Positions 34,101-41,881 of a stretch of 64,000 bases of DNA are shown here, piece after piece; within the stretch, counting starts at the first letter, position 1; every line of letters starts with the position of its first letter. The stretch is from positions 992,001 to 1,056,000 of the forward strand of contig JADJXD010000001.1 in NCBI GenBank assembly GCA_016715985.1, given 5' to 3'. The notes under the pieces are model-generated. The model was not told the origin of the DNA and made no database searches. It saw nothing but the letters and a program-made list of their open reading frames with translations. The stretch comes from Saprospiraceae bacterium (GTDB taxonomy: Bacteria > Bacteroidota > Bacteroidia > Chitinophagales > Saprospiraceae). The position numbers were made by a program, and so were the translations under genes.

Positions 34101-36379
34101 TCGTCACCATTCTGAATCCAGGAAGGATTGAGATCAGCAACTAAGTCAAATCCAGTCGGTAAAACACTGTTTATACGAACTCCGTTTAACAACGCTGTTC
34201 CTTTGTTTATGAGGCTTATTTCAAATGTAATAATATCGTCAATCTGAATGGCTTTACTGTTTACAATGGACTGTTCGACCTGTAAGCTGCATTCTCCAGC
34301 CGGCACAAAACCCATATCAAAATTATGATTTGTTCTGTTGGTTACGAGTTCCATCAGAACCAGATCACATGGAAAACTTTCCATCTTACCATCACTATCC
34401 AACATAGCATCAGCACTGTTTTTGGTAGCTAAACTATAATACTCACCGTTCATAAAGAACAGTTGAGTGGCATCGTCCTGCAATTCTTTATCAACACCTA
34501 TATAATATTTAGCACCAGCAATAATACCTTCTGTTACATTTAAGTAATTAAAGGCATAATTTCCTTTTGCATCTGTAACCGTTGTACCGATCAGTTGACA
34601 ATTGGAATTAAAAAGTGTTAAGGTAAGTCCCGACACTCCTTTTTCATCTGCATCCTGTGTACCATTATCATTCGCATCATACCACACCAGATTACCAATC
34701 TCAATGGATGGTGGTCCACATAATGCTGTAACATCTCCGAACCCAGTCGCTTTGCCAAAAGCAATTTCTGTATTTCTGGTATATAACTCAATTGCTCCTT
34801 CTTTGGTGCCATTGGTTGTATTATATCTGTGAAATCCTCCTGAATAAGCATTGACATCCGGGTCAAAAACAGAAGCCACCACTGATCCGGAACCCGGCAT
34901 TACAAATATACTACCTAGTGCAATCTCTGAATGGTACAAAGGATTGGTGATCCAGAAGTCGTGGCCAAAAAACTCTCCACCATCCGGTCCCTGTCCGTTT
35001 CCTACGCCAGATCCGATAAGTTGTCCTGCTTTACCATTACTTTCCAGCTTCCAGACACCATTATCATTCCATGCCATCAAAAGGTCAGGTTTTTGTTCAT
35101 CCAACCGGTTTGTTTCAGGCTTACAAAATCTATGTCCAATTCTGTCAGTAAGTCCCAAAAGCATATTGCCATCGTCTGTAAAATCAAGATCGGTAAGCCA
35201 TTGTTGATGATCTAAACCAGCAGGGGGGTTATCATACCAGAATCCTTTGATATAGTTAGTTGTAAATATGAGGTTAAATGTTTTGCCGGAAGGGTCAAAC
35301 TCATACACATTGGCAGAGGATTGATTTGCATTTTTTGCAGTTTCCGCAGTACAAGTCACACCCACATAAATTTTATCACCTTGATATTTTAATGCAAAAG
35401 CCGCATATTCGCCATGAGAACAACCCGGATTTGGTATTTGGTATGTTTCTGTATTTGCAGCAGTCGGCTGGCTTGTAGTTATTCTGACTAAAGTATTGTT
35501 ATACAAATTGACCGTATATAAATACTTTTCATCAGGAGAGATAGCCAGTGAACCTAATCCGATTTTTCCTGTTTGAGCACCAAATTCGCATTCATCTATG
35601 TCCTTTGATACCAGAACACCGGTATTCACGCCCAAATCAGATAATTTAGCAAATAGGCTGGTTTTATAAGGTGCCGTAGCTATATCTGTTACAAATATTG
35701 CGTCATGACCATGTTCGGTCAAACCTGCATATTGTTTTACAAAAGCGGATGAGTAAATTTGTTTGGTTGTATTATTCCATGCAACTCCCCAGATAGATCC
35801 CGTTTCGCCATGAAATGCGTACATCGTCACAGGGGAAGTCAGATTGAAACCATACTTCATACCGACGAGAGTAGGTTCTCCTACATTTTCGTCTGTCTCG
35901 CCCTGAACAAAACAGGTAGTGACTAATTGGGTCTCACTATTACAAAAATAAGAATCTGAAACCAATCCCAAACCTGCATTACATAACGGAACCTGTACAA
36001 ACTGAACAGAAGTTCCATTATTAGCACCTGCAAAAGAATTGAAATAATCAGAAGAATGGCTGAATACTAATCGCACAAAATCACCATTGGTGAGATTTGC
36101 AATACTATACACCCCATCATTATTACTAACACCAAATCCAACAAGCACACCGTTGTTATCAAAGGCGTTTACCAATACATTGGCGATACCTGATTCTTCA
36201 GCATTTTTAATACCATTGGAATTTTTGTCAGCAAAAACATATCCTTCTATTGTGCCCGAAGTAGCGACACATTGACCATTGAGATGATCGGGATTTAAAA
36301 GAAGTGTAAAAGAAGTTACATATAACAATACGTAACAGATGACAGTTCTTATACTGCCAAAGCAATTTGTGTTTCTCAT
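25136..36379 (-). CDS. Giant T9SS-secreted surface protein with SdrD-B, DUF11, HYR and Ig-like repeats
   Basis: 3,747 residues. The order is: signal peptide (1-36); SdrD-B-like domain (GYVFADKNSNGIKNAEESG, ~40-130); a beta-propeller-like region (~150-560); second SdrD-B (VWYDANDNGTQDADEKG, ~565-690); three DUF11-type repeats (~700-1140); PKD/Ig-like and HYR domains (TPPVVICKG, FPPQITCPAHVTIFC, ~1230-2180); ten tandem 71-residue Ig-like repeats (~2190-2900); further HYR (QPVLICPANVTINC); dockerin-like Asp-rich repeats (DINDDSKISAADIVQLRKL, ~3430); and a T9SS C-terminal sorting domain (NTPNPWNNQTNIHFYLP...). It is probably an adhesin or stalk-like surface filament. Monocistronic. Confidence 0.88.
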   Translation of the reverse strand: MRNTNCFGSIRTVICYVLLYVTSFTLLLNPDHLNGQCVATSGTIEGYVFADKNSNGIKNAEESGIANVLVNAFDNNGVLVGFGVSNNDGVYSIANLTNGDFVRLVFSHSSDYFNSFAGANNGTSVQFVQVPLCNAGLGLVSDSYFCNSETQLVTTCFVQGETDENVGEPTLVGMKYGFNLTSPVTMYAFHGETGSIWGVAWNNTTKQIYSSAFVKQYAGLTEHGHDAIFVTDIATAPYKTSLFAKLSDLGVNTGVLVSKDIDECEFGAQTGKIGLGSLAISPDEKYLYTVNLYNNTLVRITTSQPTAANTETYQIPNPGCSHGEYAAFALKYQGDKIYVGVTCTAETAKNANQSSANVYEFDPSGKTFNLIFTTNYIKGFWYDNPPAGLDHQQWLTDLDFTDDGNMLLGLTDRIGHRFCKPETNRLDEQKPDLLMAWNDNGVWKLESNGKAGQLIGSGVGNGQGPDGGEFFGHDFWITNPLYHSEIALGSIFVMPGSGSVVASVFDPDVNAYSGGFHRYNTTNGTKEGAIELYTRNTEIAFGKATGFGDVTALCGPPSIEIGNLVWYDANDNGTQDADEKGVSGLTLTLFNSNCQLIGTTVTDAKGNYAFNYLNVTEGIIAGAKYYIGVDKELQDDATQLFFMNGEYYSLATKNSADAMLDSDGKMESFPCDLVLMELVTNRTNHNFDMGFVPAGECSLQVEQSIVNSKAIQIDDIITFEISLINKGTALLNGVRINSVLPTGFDLVADLNPSWIQNGDDLYVNVNGPFNGGSTKSVLINLKADKTAPNFSFTHKVYISEITDRNDNTIADIDFCLSTKEDGFSDFTMPVFDLALMHKLNVEDFYVAGKDVKINTTVYNQGNITAESYEVINYLNPELDFNPLLNPGWEISADLKTIRYTESKPLLPGEHNVHMITFTIKNDVEVSQIINYAEISSSTGVGGIKDIDFDSYPDDNDVNDEGGDVNTKTDNMISDHGLIDEDDHDPVLIQIESVDVSLVKSVVNRRVKAGQSVTFNLDVTNEGSITISKMKLIDYIPESLILEDSSWKMVGKDAEKVLTFVDGFKSGETIRETITFIVAENATPALLVNAAEVVEIFDFNERDISELDIDSTPDNIRDNDYNTDDEKGGTEDDYDVADLVIGDIEISTICLNNATNSNNGQCETEIVITGCDDDDWYIEQVVGFYLDSSPNPPSQPVTYTAGYILTKAILMPGVSTYTIVGRHIEGIGYSIRFRSSFGDLEDVVVVNGCIYNDLSITGSRSLCSGGTATYSIPAIAGAFYSWGVNGLPVGGNQNSVTINWNDFGSGNHTLVVQVNVDDQCYSPGIANVAVGEADNQSIACIGDFNVSLDGNCELVVTPAMLVAGSFGSGSPYTVMLTDKHGKAIPDARLTVEHVGTKVMAKLIEGCGGNSCWSTITVEDKIAPVSLCQDISLPCYKVNQYNGPFETDNCGGHVTNRIINETITLPDCQSSVDTDYVKYIDRVYQATDRFGNLSALCSMRISVERPDFDLIAWPADVNMVNGTVLVCDAFEKDEFGGPNVSVTGVPYLANEALYPVFSDLCNVYAGYSDIDLGKINCVRKIMRNWLVFEQWCSSGAFVQYTQMIEITDNLAPVIAAVPDITVSASLHNCYAKVQLPATTVTDECEGVLKMDITFPGGILENQNGVLVELPVGVHTITYRAYDECRNSSFITFNVTVVDKTPPVVICKGLTVAALNSLGQAYMFPHHLNDGSYDVCGIDSMRIARMDDLTLLPDSLFKKSIDFDCDDAGQTIMVALRVWDTSGNSNSCMVNVEVQDKFPPQITCPAHVTIFCDEVYDLNDLTEYGIATAIDACGADVSELPALAIVNACRVGYIERTFVASDNLGSATCKQRITILATDAFDPETDVTKSINFDVTDTCSKDDLDPKNLEGLKGYPELREGVCDMASSTFSDQIFTIVSGACYKIVRTWTVIDWCAMDGDPDYIPYTFQQIIAVKNTIPPFFVNNIVDTSFCTAPGNCIEGAVSLFAIGRDVCTSDDQLRWRYNVYIDNTTEISFSNSGLGNTANLNTVIKVGTHKIQWVFEDACGNIVVKDQFFTVSNCDGPSAVALQSIAVAINPWDADGDGIPDIEKACIHASSLDASSSHPCGLPLRFSFSADVNDTIRCYDCFDVGIFPVDTFWVTDSNGNTDFVTFVVDVQDNNDSDVCANICDILAPDAAITGANIVCSNANVTLTASGGGTYEWNTGATTTSIIVSPQVNTIYTVTVTSEEGCTASAQHTVNVLQSPVVTISGNNICNGTSTTLVATGAVSYVWSTGQITASISVSPAVSTTYTVTATAANGCTAVVSRLVSVSTNPIVNVVGNNNICLGQSTTLTASGGSTYLWNTGQNTASIIVSPPVTTTYTVTATDVNGCTASSSRIVTVLPLPQAAITGTNNICLGTSTTLTASGGGTYAWSTGQSGASVIVSPLVTTTYTVTVTGANNCTNTATRTVTVNNLPNLIITGNNSICIGASTTLTASGASTYAWNNGANTASITVSPQTTTTYTVTATDISGCTNTAARTVTVNPLPQAAITGNNTLCLGVSTTLIASGGVSYLWNTGATSTSIVVSPAVTTLYTVTVTDINGCTATASRTVTIVNAPVVVITGNLTVCAGTSTTLTASGANSYIWSNGATTASVTVTPLTTTTFTVTATGTANCTATASATVTVNPLPVVNVTGNNIICIGESTTLTASGGVSYLWSTGATTTSINVSPVVTTTFTVTATDSNGCTATGTRTVTVNTRPTAVITGINQICPGGSTTLTASGGTGYLWNTGQTTASIIVSPNVQTTYTVTVTNANGCTATATRTVSIFTPPTPIISGNLEICEGESTTLTATGGVSYIWSNGANTPAITVSPIVTTTYTVTATDSNGCTGTASATVTVNSAELICETQDITIYLNQLGQAGISPQDISIGSGNCGNAITFSVTPNVFFCNDAAVGDRIVTLVVTNTITGNSLSCTATVTVLDTIQPVLICPANVTINCLDYDADSGLAVFGTATVSDNCPAGLLVSELPIFNLNTCDVGTITRTFTATDVTGNTDQCVQLITIIASNPITGANITFPADITISNCGPATPAVTGSPVINTSNADCASISVAFTDSAPTGGVVCVPNFVRTWTVIDSCQLAPGTNNGIFTHMQTITVEINTPVITGPLDTLIIFEYIDDCNIEFGGNLFSAFSCFDNLVVTNNSPHALDNNSLDISGDYPGGIYDIVLTATDPCGNVDSFIYHLVVGYKQVCTKGVVEITDDLTVRVHSDSLFLFYPCGDGILTTSYSKTDPSDTIRVYGCESLLINLGDTIYKAYIFYNGMLYDSCQDLLTITDPNDFCGFGNRVTLSGNIQTEASIPVHNVLVNLDGSGMPASSSNESGSYDFGEMETGGTYDIIPYKNDHPLEGVSTLDLIMIQRHILGFDKLNSPFKMIAADINDDSKISAADIVQLRKLILGIYDNFPENTSWRMVDKMYSFPHPQDPFMSQFSEQYHINHLLAPMKVDFVGVKIGDVNGSYTGDLRSENTESRSGKLPLFGVLDEKVVKGKNIIPVTATDHAEITGFQIALNVKDAQNVKISGEKLDVNEIHYQVSNGYLFISWHNVNAVKVERDEILFHISMDANSGQRISDIMQVNESMLAPEWYDSQLEVRQNGIQWMTESAEEGVFTLIGNTPNPWNNQTNIHFYLPVSAEVTLKLRDLTGKLILEKKALFDKGNQSFQLINQEIPVAGLLLYDLQFKDQVRTMKMLNIR
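27680..29810 (-). repeat. Ten tandem ~213-bp repeats inside the giant gene
   Basis: Each unit encodes about 71 residues of the form I-x-G-N-x-x-C-x-G-x-S-T-T-L-T-A-S-G-G then Y-x-W-N-T-G, TYTVTAT and NGCTATA. The Cys pair in each unit could form a disulfide. Units differ at many silent and some coding sites, so they are old duplications kept by selection rather than fresh copies. Confidence 0.8.
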
Positions 36380-36419
36380 TTTTTGACCCTATTTTGTAAT
36401 AAATTAATTTGAAACCCAA

Positions 36420-36442
36420 CGCATAATAACCGAAATTATGCG
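36420..36442. promoter_or_regulatory. Inverted repeat in the adhesin leader
   Basis: Perfect 8-bp arms CGCATAAT / ATTATGCG with a 7-nt loop, 41 nt upstream of the adhesin start. The half-site equals part of the Fic-associated operator, which may be chance. Could be an operator or an mRNA hairpin. Confidence 0.4.
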
Positions 36443-36695
36443 ATGAATCTAATCCTAAATATTACTGTCTTACAAGGGATGTAAGGTAAAAAAATGAGTC
36501 TGCCGAAATCAGTCCACTCTTTACCATGCGGCAAATATATAAATAACTTATAATATGTTGTATCACAAATATATTTTTTTTGTAATATTTTAAAGATTTT
36601 TTTTTCAAAAGCTATTATTGGCCAATGAATTATGAAAAAAGTTGGTTTGGAAATCAACAGATAACATGTGTTTTTAAATACTCAAAAAAATTAAA

Positions 36696-36703
36696 TACCT
36701 TTG
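36696..36703 (+). promoter_or_regulatory. -7 box TACCTTTG upstream of rlmI
   Basis: Good match to TAnnTTTG, 17 nt before the ATG at 36721. The short distance implies a brief leader and argues for the 36721 start over 36625. Confidence 0.5.
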
Positions 36704-36720
36704 TCCACACAAATTCCAAA

Positions 36721-37911
36721 ATGAATCAGCACCAGATAATATTGGCTAACGGCAAAGAAAGATCCCTATCCCGAAAACATCCCTGGGTATTTTCAGGAGC
36801 AATTCATTCTGTTAACGGAAAACCTGAAGACGGTGAAGTGGTTAGAGTAACGGACCGTAGAGGAAATTTTCTGGCCATCGGCCACTATCAGGGAGGAGGA
36901 TCTATTTCTATAAGAATTATTTCTTTTGATGATATTGAAATTGCTGACCAATTCTGGCAAAAAATTATTTTATCTGCCAAACAACTTAGGGATAGCCTCG
37001 GTCTGACCGACAACTCTCAAACAAATGCATACCGTATTTTTCACGGTGAAGGAGATAGTATCCCGGGATTAATTATTGACTTGTATAATGACGTCGCCGT
37101 TATTCAGTCCCATTCAGCCGGAGTGCTTCGAGGTCTTTCAATGATCGTTAAAGCGCTGGAAGTAGTATTTGAAAATAAAATCAGAGTGATTTATTCCAGA
37201 TGTCAGGATACGCTTCATTCGCCATTTACGAAAGGCATCACTGATACGTTCCTGAAAGGAGATCAGGAAGAAGTTACCATCAAAGAAAATGGTATTTTAT
37301 TCAGCATCAATGTTGTCACGGGTCAAAAAACCGGATTTTTTCTGGATCAGCGAGAAAACAGACAATTGCTGGGACAGATGTCATCAGGTCGTTCGGTTTT
37401 GAATTGCTTTTGTTATACAGGAGGCTTTTCTTTGTATGCATTATTGAATGGAGCTTCTAAAGTGGATTCTGTAGATATCAGCCAAAAAGCAATGGATTTG
37501 CTGGAAGCGAATCTGGCACTAAATAATATCACCAAAAATCATACATCACATTGTACAAATGTGATGGAATTTCTGTCGAATCCGGAAGTACCACAATATG
37601 ATATCGTAATTGTAGATCCCCCTGCATTTGCCAAAAGTCTGCATAAAAGACATAATGCTGTCCAAGCCTACAAAAGACTGAATGTTCAGGCTCTTCAGAA
37701 AGTCAAAAGCGGAGGATATTTGTTTACATTTTCATGCTCACAGGTTGTCGGCACACAATTATTTTATGATACTATCGTCGCTGCCGGTATAGAATCCGGA
37801 AAGTCCATCAGAGTGATTCATCACTTAGGTCAGGGACCGGATCATCCCACTAATTTATTTCACCCTGAAGGACATTATTTGAAAGGCTTGGTATTGTACG
37901 TAGAAGATTAA
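36721..37911 (+). CDS. rlmI: 23S rRNA (cytosine) methyltransferase, RlmI family
   Basis: 396 residues from the ATG at 36721 (the frame extends to 36625, but the promoter-like box lies inside that extension). A PUA domain at the N-terminus (RKHPWVFSGAIHSVNG) is followed by an EEHEE-like region and a Rossmann methyltransferase: motif I NCFCYTGGFSLYALLNGA near residue 225, motif IV VDPPAFAKS near 300 and a catalytic Cys in TFSCSQ near 340. It should methylate C5 of a cytosine in 23S rRNA (C1962 in E. coli). Convergent with thyA. Confidence 0.88.
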   Translation: MNQHQIILANGKERSLSRKHPWVFSGAIHSVNGKPEDGEVVRVTDRRGNFLAIGHYQGGGSISIRIISFDDIEIADQFWQKIILSAKQLRDSLGLTDNSQTNAYRIFHGEGDSIPGLIIDLYNDVAVIQSHSAGVLRGLSMIVKALEVVFENKIRVIYSRCQDTLHSPFTKGITDTFLKGDQEEVTIKENGILFSINVVTGQKTGFFLDQRENRQLLGQMSSGRSVLNCFCYTGGFSLYALLNGASKVDSVDISQKAMDLLEANLALNNITKNHTSHCTNVMEFLSNPEVPQYDIVIVDPPAFAKSLHKRHNAVQAYKRLNVQALQKVKSGGYLFTFSCSQVVGTQLFYDTIVAAGIESGKSIRVIHHLGQGPDHPTNLFHPEGHYLKGLVLYVED

Positions 37912-37937
37912 TAAAGAATTTGTTATATCTTAATCAA

Positions 37938-38732
37938 CTAAACTGAAACTTTCGCTTTAATGTGTGGATGTGCATTGTAATTCAATAGTTGAAAATCTTC
38001 ATACTTAAAATCAAAAATAGATTTTACATCCGCATTGATGACCATTGAAGGAAGTTTATTGGGTGTTCTTGTCAATTGCAGTTTAGCCTGTTCGAGATGA
38101 TTGGTGTACAGGTGGACATCACCGAATGTATGTATAAATTCTCCAGGTTGCAGACCGGTAACCTGCGCTATCATCATCGTCAGCAATGCATAAGAAGCTA
38201 TATTGAAAGGAACTCCCAAAAAAGTATCAGCCGATCTTTGATACAATTGGCAGGACAACTTACCATCAGCCACATAAAACTGAAAAAGGCAGTGACAGGG
38301 TGTTAATGCCATATCGTCCAACTCTCCGACATTCCAGGCATTGACAATCATTCTCCTGGAATCGGGATTTGACTTTAATGTATTTATCAGATTTGTGATC
38401 TGATCTATGGTGCTTCCGTCAGGGCTTGTCCAGCTTCTCCATTGTTTTCCATAAACAGGTCCAAGATCTCCATTTTCATCTGCCCATTCATTCCATATCC
38501 GTACGCCATGATCCTGAAGATATTTGACATTGGTGTCACCATTTAAAAACCAAAGTAATTCATAGACTATCGATTTGAGATGCAGCTTTTTAGTAGTAAC
38601 CATCGGAAAACCTTCTGACAGATCAAAACGCATCTGGTACCCGAATACACTGAGTGTTCCCGTTCCGGTTCTGTCCATTTTGTGCGTACCGTGGTCCAGA
38701 ATATGTTGCATCAAGTCCAGATATTGGATCAT
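37938..38732 (-). CDS. thyA: Thymidylate synthase
   Basis: 264 residues from the ATG at 38732, the same length as E. coli ThyA; a longer frame to 38831 is rejected. It converts dUMP to dTMP using methylene-tetrahydrofolate. Motifs: DRTGTGTLSVFGYQMRFDL near the start, catalytic Cys in ALTPCHCLFQFYV (quoted in part) near residue 146, QRSADTFLGVPFNIASYALL (quoted in part), HLYTNHLEQ, and the C-terminal KAKVSV. Dihydrofolate reductase is not adjacent. Confidence 0.95.
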   Translation of the reverse strand: MIQYLDLMQHILDHGTHKMDRTGTGTLSVFGYQMRFDLSEGFPMVTTKKLHLKSIVYELLWFLNGDTNVKYLQDHGVRIWNEWADENGDLGPVYGKQWRSWTSPDGSTIDQITNLINTLKSNPDSRRMIVNAWNVGELDDMALTPCHCLFQFYVADGKLSCQLYQRSADTFLGVPFNIASYALLTMMIAQVTGLQPGEFIHTFGDVHLYTNHLEQAKLQLTRTPNKLPSMVINADVKSIFDFKYEDFQLLNYNAHPHIKAKVSV

Positions 38733-38911
38733 ATTAATATTTATTAGATGTTTTACAAGGCAAATATATGCCATCGAGCAATTGAACAGTAAAATTATTA
38801 GATAAAAATTACCAAATGAACATGTATTCACATATTTTTATGGAATCTAATAATATCCAAATTTAAATTTTGCGTTTTTTGAATCCATTTATTATATGCA
38901 TTTTTGCTTTT

Positions 38912-41701
38912 ATGATTAAGTCCATTCCTTTCTTTTTTTACACATTCCTGTACGTGATTTCGTTTTTGGGATCATTTACCGGACAATCGCAGGAAGTGCC
39001 ACAAGTGATTAATTACTCTCCGATGACATATAATGCAAGTTATCAAAACTGGTCTCTGGCACAGGATTCTGATCGCACTATTTACATTGCCAATTCGGAT
39101 GGACTCTTGTCATTCAACGGGTCGGATTGGATTCTGGGCAAAACAGAAAAGCAAAAAATAGTACGTGCTGTAACTTTCTCTGACGGTAAATTATTTACGG
39201 GCGGATTTGGAGAAATCGGTTACTGGCTTAATTCACCTGATGAACCTTTAAAATATTTTTCTTTAAGTCATCTGGTTACAGATAACAGTCTTGAAAAAGA
39301 AGAAATCTGGAATATTATCTCGAATGGTGACAAAATTTATTTCCAGTCTTTTTCGATGATATTGGTCTATGATGGAAAGACGGTTCAAAGACTTACTCCT
39401 CCCGGAAATATTATGTTTATTCACAAAATCAGGGATAGGATGCTGTTGGAAGTGATAGATTCGGGTATTTACGAGTTATTTCCGGACAACAGTTTTGAAC
39501 TATTAAAAGGAACAGAACAATTATCCGGACTCATAGTATCTTCCATCAATAATATCAATAAAACGGATTTACTTATCGCTACTAATAAAAATGGCGTTTT
39601 TTATTATAAAGATGGTAAAACAACCATTTGGAATCCGGGATTGAACAATACTTTTAAAGAGTATCAGATAAATAAAGTCATTCAGCTTAAAAATGGAAAT
39701 TATGTATTTGGAACGATAAGAAATGGAATTATGACACTAAAACCAGATGGCTCAGTAGTCTCTCTGATCAACAAACAAAAAGGGCTTCAAAACAATACTG
39801 TGTTGGCGCTCATGGAAGATGTTGATGGAAATATCTGGGTTGGTTTGGACAAAGGAATAAGTTACATAAGAATAAATACAGCTTTGAGATTTCACCCTGA
39901 CACGGAAGGTAAGCTTGGTACCGTTTACTCGGCATTGGCTCATAAGGGACATCTCTATCTGGGAACCAATCAGGGCATTTATTATAATGAAAATAATTTA
40001 TATGAAAAATCAGAAAGTAATCCGATCCAGTTTTCATTACTGAAAGGATCTCAGGGGCATGTCTGGCAAATAAAAAAAATTGGTGAAGTATTACTGGCAG
40101 GCCACAATGATGGCACGTTCATAATAGAAAAGGAAAACTGTCGTAAAATTTCAGATATTAACGGAGGTTATTGTATGCTGGATGTGCCTGGCAGAAATGA
40201 CTTGTTGATACAATCGACATATACCGGACTGATTCTGTTAAAAGATGAAAATGGCTGGAAATTTTCCAATCGTATCAATGGATTTAACGAACCTGTCAAA
40301 ATGTTGATTCAGGACGAAAGCGGATACTTGTGGATGAGTGGCCCCATATCTGGTATTTACAGAATTAAAATCGACAGTTCATTCAGAAATATCAGTTTTA
40401 TCAGACGTTACGGAGCGGACAAAGGTATTACTAATGATTATCACCCCGATTTGGTCAGAATAAATAATGAAATTTTCCTGCGAACGAATGAAAGTTACCT
40501 GAAATACAATACATCCAAAGATATTTTTGAAAAATGGGAAGAGCAAAAAGATTCAAAATTTGATTTCTCACTTCGAAAGGGAATAGATGACCATTGGTTT
40601 AAGGTGTATCGCGATCAGGTAGAGTGGTATGTGAAAGACCAATTGTTTAAAAAAATTAAAATAAGACTTCAAAAGGATTACTTTAATATCTCGATATTGG
40701 AGAATGATACATATTTATTCTGCATGGATGAAGGATACGCAACATTACCTGCTGATATTTCTCTTATTGAATCAAACGTCAATGCTTCACTTATTATTGA
40801 CAGATTATTTACGAATAACCAAAATGTCTATAATCATCTCACATCCAATAAACAAATTCTTATCCCTTACACTGAGAACAGTGTGTTTATAGATTTCCAT
40901 CAGGCTATTTTTCATTCAGACATCAGATTTCGTGTAAAATTGACGGGTTTGGATACGGACTGGCGGGCATGGTCGCACGCATCAAACTATGAATTTAGAA
41001 ACCTAAACCCAGGGAAATATAAAATTACAATTCAGTCCGATTACAATGACGAAATAGCAGAACTTGATTTTGAAATACTGAAACCCTGGTACAAGAGTAA
41101 TATAGCCAGAGTATTTTATCTTCTTGCATTTATCACATTTGTTTATTTACTATCTAAAAATTTTAATCAAAAACTTGCCCGGGCTGAAGACAAAATAAAA
41201 GCAGATAACCTCAGAATCTTGCGGGAACATAAGATTGAACTGGATAATCAAAGATTGAAAGAAGATAATATTACCAAAAGTAAAGAACTTGCGAACTCAA
41301 CCATACATCTGGTCAGAAAAAATGAAATTTTATTAGAGATAAAAGAAGAACTAGCCAATGCTAAAAAAAATAATCCTACCGGGCTGACAGGAAAAGAATT
41401 TCAGAGACTGACGCATCTAATAAATGAAAATATATCCACTGAAGAAGACTGGAATCTCTTTGAGTCCAGCTTTAATGATGTACATGAAGCCTTTATGAAA
41501 AAGCTAAAAGCGACTTACCCAGACCTCTCATCAGCCGATTTGAGACTGGCGGCATATCTTCGTATGAATCTGTCTTCAAAGGAAATAGCACCGCTTTTTA
41601 ATATTTCTATTCGAGGGCTGGAAAATAAGCGATACAGGCTTCGGAAAAAGATCAATTTGTCCAACGAAGCCAATCTGAATGAATTTTTTATGGAATTTTA
41701 A
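38912..41701 (+). CDS. Membrane regulator with sensor propeller, Y_Y_Y domain and LuxR-type HTH
   Basis: 929 residues from the ATG at 38912. After a signal segment (FFFYTFLYVISFLGSFTG), beta-propeller repeats (GLLSFNGSDWI, DGNIWVGLDKGISYI) occupy ~50-600, then a Y_Y_Y domain (FRVKLTGLDTDWRAW near 675), one membrane helix (VFYLLAFITFVYLLS near 745), a coiled coil and a C-terminal HTH (LSSADLRLAAYLRMNLSSKEIAPLF). This is the layout of one-protein regulators of polysaccharide loci: periplasmic glycan sensing, cytosolic DNA binding, no kinase. It sits directly upstream of the GH144-GH3-SusCD operon and probably controls it. Confidence 0.82.
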   Translation: MIKSIPFFFYTFLYVISFLGSFTGQSQEVPQVINYSPMTYNASYQNWSLAQDSDRTIYIANSDGLLSFNGSDWILGKTEKQKIVRAVTFSDGKLFTGGFGEIGYWLNSPDEPLKYFSLSHLVTDNSLEKEEIWNIISNGDKIYFQSFSMILVYDGKTVQRLTPPGNIMFIHKIRDRMLLEVIDSGIYELFPDNSFELLKGTEQLSGLIVSSINNINKTDLLIATNKNGVFYYKDGKTTIWNPGLNNTFKEYQINKVIQLKNGNYVFGTIRNGIMTLKPDGSVVSLINKQKGLQNNTVLALMEDVDGNIWVGLDKGISYIRINTALRFHPDTEGKLGTVYSALAHKGHLYLGTNQGIYYNENNLYEKSESNPIQFSLLKGSQGHVWQIKKIGEVLLAGHNDGTFIIEKENCRKISDINGGYCMLDVPGRNDLLIQSTYTGLILLKDENGWKFSNRINGFNEPVKMLIQDESGYLWMSGPISGIYRIKIDSSFRNISFIRRYGADKGITNDYHPDLVRINNEIFLRTNESYLKYNTSKDIFEKWEEQKDSKFDFSLRKGIDDHWFKVYRDQVEWYVKDQLFKKIKIRLQKDYFNISILENDTYLFCMDEGYATLPADISLIESNVNASLIIDRLFTNNQNVYNHLTSNKQILIPYTENSVFIDFHQAIFHSDIRFRVKLTGLDTDWRAWSHASNYEFRNLNPGKYKITIQSDYNDEIAELDFEILKPWYKSNIARVFYLLAFITFVYLLSKNFNQKLARAEDKIKADNLRILREHKIELDNQRLKEDNITKSKELANSTIHLVRKNEILLEIKEELANAKKNNPTGLTGKEFQRLTHLINENISTEEDWNLFESSFNDVHEAFMKKLKATYPDLSSADLRLAAYLRMNLSSKEIAPLFNISIRGLENKRYRLRKKINLSNEANLNEFFMEF

Positions 41702-41881
41702 CGAAGAAAGCCTGAATTAGGCATAAAGTAGTATAAAAGATGTAAAACAGTAAACTTTTTTGGTTTTGGCGTAGTTATGGTGAAGTCTTTTTTTTGCATT
41801 TTTTGCCGAAATGATGTAATATTGCATTGTAATCATACTACTTTAGAAAAATATTTTTTTGAAGTAGCCACATTTAGCACA

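Larger units (their letters stand above)
36380..36720. other. Divergent intergenic region between the adhesin and rlmI
   Basis: 341 bp, very AT-rich, no gene. It contains CGCATAAT-7nt-ATTATGCG (36420-36442), a minus-strand TATATTTG box (36539-36532) that could start the adhesin mRNA, and a plus-strand TACCTTTG box (36696-36703) before rlmI. Confidence 0.55.

Noticed and set aside
34602..35478. Several overlapping frames opposite the giant gene
   Set aside because: Antisense shadows of a long, well-supported coding region with clear domain structure.
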